Origin: an uncultured Porphyromonadaceae bacterium | GTDB taxonomy: Bacteria; Bacteroidota; Bacteroidia; Bacteroidales; Muribaculaceae | Reading direction: 5' to 3' | Assembly: GCA_900550395.1 (NCBI GenBank) | Contig: URSD01000001.1 | Coordinates: 1-64,000 of the forward strand | DNA: 64,000 bases | Part shown: in pieces, positions 60,345 to 64,000 of the stretch | How the letters are laid out: each line of letters starts with the position of its first letter | How positions within the stretch are numbered: position 1 is the first letter of the stretch | Translations under genes and position numbers: made by a program | Notes under the pieces: generated by a model | What the model was told of the DNA's origin: nothing | Seen by the model: only the letters and a program-made list of their open reading frames with translations | Database searches by the model: none

Positions 60345-60805
60345 ATTCTGTTAGCTATCAAAACGAATCGCTGCTTTCCTTTATAAAATATAATGTTTAG
60401 AAGTGTGTTGAAAAGTGTGGAAAAGTAATTTATAGATTTCAATAAGTGTATTTGGATTTTCCGGTGGAATTGCTTAATAAAAAAGGCGGTGAAATGTGTG
60501 CAATTCTGTGAGATAAAGTTTAGGGAGTGTTTTCTACGCAGTTTTCAACGTTATTAACGGGGATTTCCATCGAAAATTATTAACTTTGCAGATTATAAAC
60601 AGAGTGTTGAAAAAGTACATAAATATCTATACTACATGGATTAAGACTGTTGATAATGATTGATAACATGGTGTGGGAGTTCAATAACCCATATATGCAA
60701 GCAAAAAGGCATAAAGTTATTGGTGTTATCAACAGCTTTTACTATTACTTTTTATATTTAATTTTTTAATAAAATTCTATCAGATTATATAATGACTGTT
60801 GAAAA
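60345..60805 (+). other. Candidate replication origin (oriC)
   Basis: AT-rich non-coding DNA with DnaA-box-like nonamers: TGTTGAAAA at 60406, TGTGGAAAA at 60416 (complement TTTTCCACA), TTTTCAACG at 60542, TGTTGAAAA at 60605, TGTTGATAA at 60648, TTATCAACA at 60726 and TGTTGAAAA at 60797. Two are exact matches to TTATCAACA or its complement, and two others are 10 bp apart. A very AT-rich stretch (60735-60791) could be the unwinding element. rnpA-yidD lie 4 kb away. Base composition of coding strands also changes across it (C>G in the dcw genes, G>C in nadA). Confidence 0.55.
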
Positions 60806-61763
60806 GGGCTACGTGGATGCGGAGATTCCGGCTGGAGTGGATCTGGCTGAGGAGATACGGTGTCTTAAAAATGAGAAGCGGGCCGTGGTTCTGGCTCATT
60901 ATTATCAGCGCCCGGAGGTGCAGGATGTGGCGGACAGCGTGGGTGATTCCCTGGCGATGGCTCAGTATGCGGCAACCCTCCGCGATGCGGAGATAATAGT
61001 GGTGTGCGGAGTCCATTTCATGGGCGAGACCGCCAAGCTGCTGTGCCCCGACAAGAAGGTGCTGATTCCGGACATGAACGCCGGATGTTCGCTTGCCGAC
61101 AGTTGCCCTCCGGAGGAATTCGAGCGTTTTGTGAAGGCGCATCCCGATCACACGGTGATAAGCTATGTGAACACTTCGGTGGGTGTGAAAGCTCTTACGG
61201 ATATTGTGGTGACAAGCGGTAACGCGCGCAAGGTGGTGGATTCGCTGCCGTCCGACGAGAAGATTGTGTTCGGTCCCGACCGCAATCTCGGCAACCATAT
61301 AAACAGCCTTACGGGCCGTAATATGGTGCTGTGGGACGGAGCGTGCCATGTGCACGAGCAGTTCTCGCTGGAAAGGATAATGGAGCTGAAGCGCGAGCAT
61401 CCGTCGGCAAAGTTGCTGGTGCATCCCGAGTGCAAGCGTGCGCTTACACTCGTGGCTGACTCTGTCGGCTCTACGGCAGCGCTGCTGAAGTATGCCGAGG
61501 AGTCGGACGCCAAGGAGTTCATTGTGGCAACAGAAAGCGGCATACTGCACGAGCTGCGCCGCCGCTGCCCGGAGAAGGTGTTCATAGCTGCTCCGCCCAC
61601 CGACACGACGTGCGGATGCAACGACTGCGCCTATATGAAGCTCGTGACGCTTGAGAAACTTTACAACACGCTGCGCTATGAACTTCCGGAGATAAAGATA
61701 GATGCGGAAGTGGCAGAGCGTGCACGCCGTCCCATAGAGAGAATGCTTGAACTTTCAAAATAG
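60792..61763 (+). CDS. nadA: Quinolinate synthase
   Basis: A 323-residue NadA, which condenses iminoaspartate with dihydroxyacetone phosphate to quinolinate using a [4Fe-4S] cluster. AHYYQRPEVQDVADSVGDSL and VCGVHFMGETAKLLCP carry the first cluster Cys region, NAGCSLADSCP follows, then VHPECKRALTLVADSVGSTA and DTTCGCNDCAYMKL with the last Cys. nadB and nadC are not in the window. leuS begins 19 bp downstream, so the two are probably co-transcribed. Coding strand here is G-rich relative to the genes on the left. Confidence 0.96.
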   Translation: MTVEKGYVDAEIPAGVDLAEEIRCLKNEKRAVVLAHYYQRPEVQDVADSVGDSLAMAQYAATLRDAEIIVVCGVHFMGETAKLLCPDKKVLIPDMNAGCSLADSCPPEEFERFVKAHPDHTVISYVNTSVGVKALTDIVVTSGNARKVVDSLPSDEKIVFGPDRNLGNHINSLTGRNMVLWDGACHVHEQFSLERIMELKREHPSAKLLVHPECKRALTLVADSVGSTAALLKYAEESDAKEFIVATESGILHELRRRCPEKVFIAAPPTDTTCGCNDCAYMKLVTLEKLYNTLRYELPEIKIDAEVAERARRPIERMLELSK

Positions 61764-61782
61764 ACTATAAAGAAGATATATA

Positions 61783-64000
61783 ATGCTCTACAATCCTCAG
61801 GAAATAGAACCCCGCCTGCAAGAATACTGGCGTGAGAAGAAAGTATATAAGGTGGATAATGACAGCAGTCGCCGTAAGTTCTACGTGCTGGACATGTTCC
61901 CTTATCCGTCGGGCGCCGGTCTGCACGTGGGTCATCCTCTGGGCTATATAGCCAGCGACATATATTCGCGCTACAAGCGTCTGCGCGGCTTCAACGTGCT
62001 GCACCCGATGGGATATGATGCATACGGTCTGCCTGCCGAGCAGTATGCCATACAGACCGGACAGCATCCGGAGAAGACAACGGTGGACAATATCAACCGC
62101 TACAGGTCGCAGCTGGAGAAGATCGGTTTCAGCTACGACTGGAGCCGCGAGCTACGCACGTGCGACCCGAAATACTACAAGTGGACACAGTGGGCCTTCA
62201 AGCGGATGTTCGAGAGCTATTACGATACGGCCGCCGATGCAGCAAGACCCATAAGCGAGCTTGTGGCCCATCTGGAGGCTCACGGCACCGAAGGGCTGCA
62301 TGCCGCAGGAAGCCGGGATTTGGAATTCACGGCTGCGGAATGGAAGGCGATGGATGCGAAGCAGCGCAGCGAGACGCTTATGAACTGGCGTATCGCTTAT
62401 CTCGGAAATTCGATGGTGAACTGGTGTCCGGCCTTGGGTACGGTGCTGGCCAACGACGAGGTGAGCGAAGGACTAAGCATACGCGGCGGATTCCCAGTGG
62501 AGCAGAAAGTGATGTATCAGTGGTGCCTGCGTGTGAGCGCATATGCAGGGCGTCTGCTTGAGGGACTGGAGCGACTGGACTGGACGGATTCGCTGAAAGA
62601 AACGCAGCGCAACTGGATAGGGCGGAGCGAGGGTGCGGAAATGCACTTTGCAGTAGACGGCAGCGACGTGGTGCTCGATATATTCACAACGCGCGCTGAC
62701 ACTGTGTTCGGCGTTACATTCATGGTGCTTGCTCCCGAGAGCGAATATGTGGAAATGGTGACTACGCCGGATCGCCGTGAAGCCGTAAGGGCATACGTTG
62801 AAGCCACCAAGCGCAAGACCGAGCGCGAGCGCATGATAGATAAAAAGGTAAGCGGAGAGTTTACCGGTGCATATGCTATAAATCCTCTCAACGGAAAGCG
62901 TGTGCCTATCTATGTGAGCGATTACGTGCTGGCCGGCTACGGCACGGGTGCCATAATGGCTGTGCCTGCTCATGACAGCCGTGACTATGCCTTCGCACGG
63001 CACTTCGATCTGCCAATCATTCCTCTGATAGAGGGAGTGGATGTGTCGGAGCAGAGTTTCGACGCCAAGACGGGCAAGGTGACGAACAGCTGCGGTCCGG
63101 ATCTTGACCTGAACGGCATGGAGGTAAAGGAAGCAATAGCTGCTGCCAAACGCTATATAGAGGAAAAAGGAATAGGCCGCGTGAAGGTGAACTATCGCCT
63201 GCGCGACGCCATATTCAGCCGTCAGCGCTACTGGGGCGAGCCTTTCCCGGTATATTATAATGACGGTATACCCTATATGCTGGACGACTCGCAACTGCCG
63301 CTGCTCTTGCCGGAGATAAGCAGCTACAAGCCGAGCCCTGACGGTGAGCCGCCACTGGCCCGTGCCGAGAACTGGCAGACGGCCGAGGGATACCGACTGG
63401 AGTTGAACACGATGCCGGGTTTTGCCGGTTCGTCGGCCTATTATCTGCGATATATGGACCCGCACAACGATGAGGCTCTCGTGGGAAAAGAGGCCAACGA
63501 ATACTGGCGCGATGTAGACCTATACATAGGAGGAACCGAGCATGCTACGGGTCACCTCATATACAGCCGTTTCTGGAATAAGTTCCTGTATGACCTTGGC
63601 GCGGTAGTGGAGGATGAGCCCTTCCGCAAGCTCGTGAATCAGGGAATGATTCAGGGCAGGAGCAACTTCGTGTACAGGATTAAAAACACCAATACTTTTG
63701 TGTCGGCCGACATGCGTGAAGCTTATGATACTACGCCGATACATGTGGACGTGAACATCGTGAGCAACGATGTGCTGGACACAGAGGCATTCCGTGCGTG
63801 GCGTCCGGAGTATGCCGACGCGGAATTCGTGCTCAATGCCGAGGGCAAATACGTGTGCGGCTGGGCCGTGGAAAAGATGTCCAAGTCGATGTTCAATGTT
63901 GTCAATCCGGATGACATAGTTGAACGCTATGGCGCGGACACATTGCGTCTGTACGAGATGTTCCTCGGTCCGCTTGAGCAGAGTAAGCCGTGGGATACAA
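61783..64000 (+). CDS. leuS: Leucyl-tRNA synthetase (3' end beyond window)
   Basis: The first 739 codons of LeuRS are present and open to the window edge. HIGH motif HVGHPLG near residue 48. Editing (CP1) domain: TTRADTVFGVTFMVLAPES and YGTGAIMAVPAHDSRDYAFA, the last with the editing Asp. KMSKS is at residues 698-702 (EKMSKSMFNVVNPDD). QRYWGEPFPVYY and YIGGTEHATGHLIYSRFW are also diagnostic. The start ATG at 61783 lies 19 bp after nadA. The C-terminal ~200 residues fall outside. Confidence 0.96.
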   Translation, partial: MLYNPQEIEPRLQEYWREKKVYKVDNDSSRRKFYVLDMFPYPSGAGLHVGHPLGYIASDIYSRYKRLRGFNVLHPMGYDAYGLPAEQYAIQTGQHPEKTTVDNINRYRSQLEKIGFSYDWSRELRTCDPKYYKWTQWAFKRMFESYYDTAADAARPISELVAHLEAHGTEGLHAAGSRDLEFTAAEWKAMDAKQRSETLMNWRIAYLGNSMVNWCPALGTVLANDEVSEGLSIRGGFPVEQKVMYQWCLRVSAYAGRLLEGLERLDWTDSLKETQRNWIGRSEGAEMHFAVDGSDVVLDIFTTRADTVFGVTFMVLAPESEYVEMVTTPDRREAVRAYVEATKRKTERERMIDKKVSGEFTGAYAINPLNGKRVPIYVSDYVLAGYGTGAIMAVPAHDSRDYAFARHFDLPIIPLIEGVDVSEQSFDAKTGKVTNSCGPDLDLNGMEVKEAIAAAKRYIEEKGIGRVKVNYRLRDAIFSRQRYWGEPFPVYYNDGIPYMLDDSQLPLLLPEISSYKPSPDGEPPLARAENWQTAEGYRLELNTMPGFAGSSAYYLRYMDPHNDEALVGKEANEYWRDVDLYIGGTEHATGHLIYSRFWNKFLYDLGAVVEDEPFRKLVNQGMIQGRSNFVYRIKNTNTFVSADMREAYDTTPIHVDVNIVSNDVLDTEAFRAWRPEYADAEFVLNAEGKYVCGWAVEKMSKSMFNVVNPDDIVERYGADTLRLYEMFLGPLEQSKPWDT

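Overview
The window looks like chromosomal DNA of a GC-rich gut Bacteroidales bacterium, most likely Muribaculaceae or a close relative (inference). Reasons: promoters of the Bacteroidetes type (TTTG, 19-20 nt, TAnnTTTG), no clear Shine-Dalgarno sites, the lipoprotein TamA variant TamL, Bacteroidetes-only families (DUF4271, DUF4292), DAP-type MurE, GH43/GH8 xylan enzymes, and Rhs remnants. Housekeeping genes are packed with 1-8 bp overlaps. Accessory genes are visibly AT-richer.

Layout. 1-5 kb is accessory: an IS-end-like repeat, a DUF4143 ATPase between two 38-bp direct repeats, a Phd/RelE toxin-antitoxin pair, a DUF4435 ABC-type ATPase and a small exported protein. 5.1-16.7 kb is housekeeping: ruvX-def, a four-helix-bundle (S23/Avd-like) gene between two mirror-image arrays of short hairpins, ettA-tamL-gph, walJ with a SAM methyltransferase on the minus strand, queF-queC, a PfkB-like protein, ribH, a lipoprotein and a SUI1 protein. 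16.7-26.4 kb holds an AddA-like helicase-nuclease, two minus-strand TIR-Sel1 paralogs (one lacking the expected catalytic Glu), metG and ansA. 26.5-32.3 kb is a four-gene arabinoxylan operon without SusC/D, including a GH43-CBM-GH8 fusion. 32.4-36.3 kb is dut, a TPR protein, a DUF4292 lipoprotein and an outer-membrane protein.

An AT-rich island (36.3-37.5 kb) precedes the division and cell-wall (dcw) cluster rsmH-ftsL-ftsI-murE-mraY-murD-ftsW-murG-murC-ftsQ-ftsA-ftsZ (37.6-53.4 kb). No mraZ is seen before rsmH. A 359-bp MITE-like element sits exactly at the ftsA stop codon, between ftsA and ftsZ. Then come a sirtuin, DUF4271, hemD, rnpA, yidD, tatD and an uncharacterised 412-residue protein.

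58.3-60.3 kb is a second accessory island: an Rhs core remnant behind a near-consensus promoter, then two paralogous small membrane proteins. The last of these shares a nearly identical 481-bp 3' repeat with the 36.4 kb gene. 60.35-60.8 kb is AT-rich and carries a cluster of DnaA-box-like nonamers; it is a candidate replication origin. nadA and the start of leuS follow.

Most striking observations: the variable-stem hairpin arrays around the four-helix-bundle gene; the duplicated palindromic cassette tied to the Rhs-linked membrane proteins; the MITE that supplies the last base of the ftsA stop codon; a dispersed intergenic repeat that supplies stop codons to unrelated genes; the TIR-Sel1 pair; and the candidate oriC.
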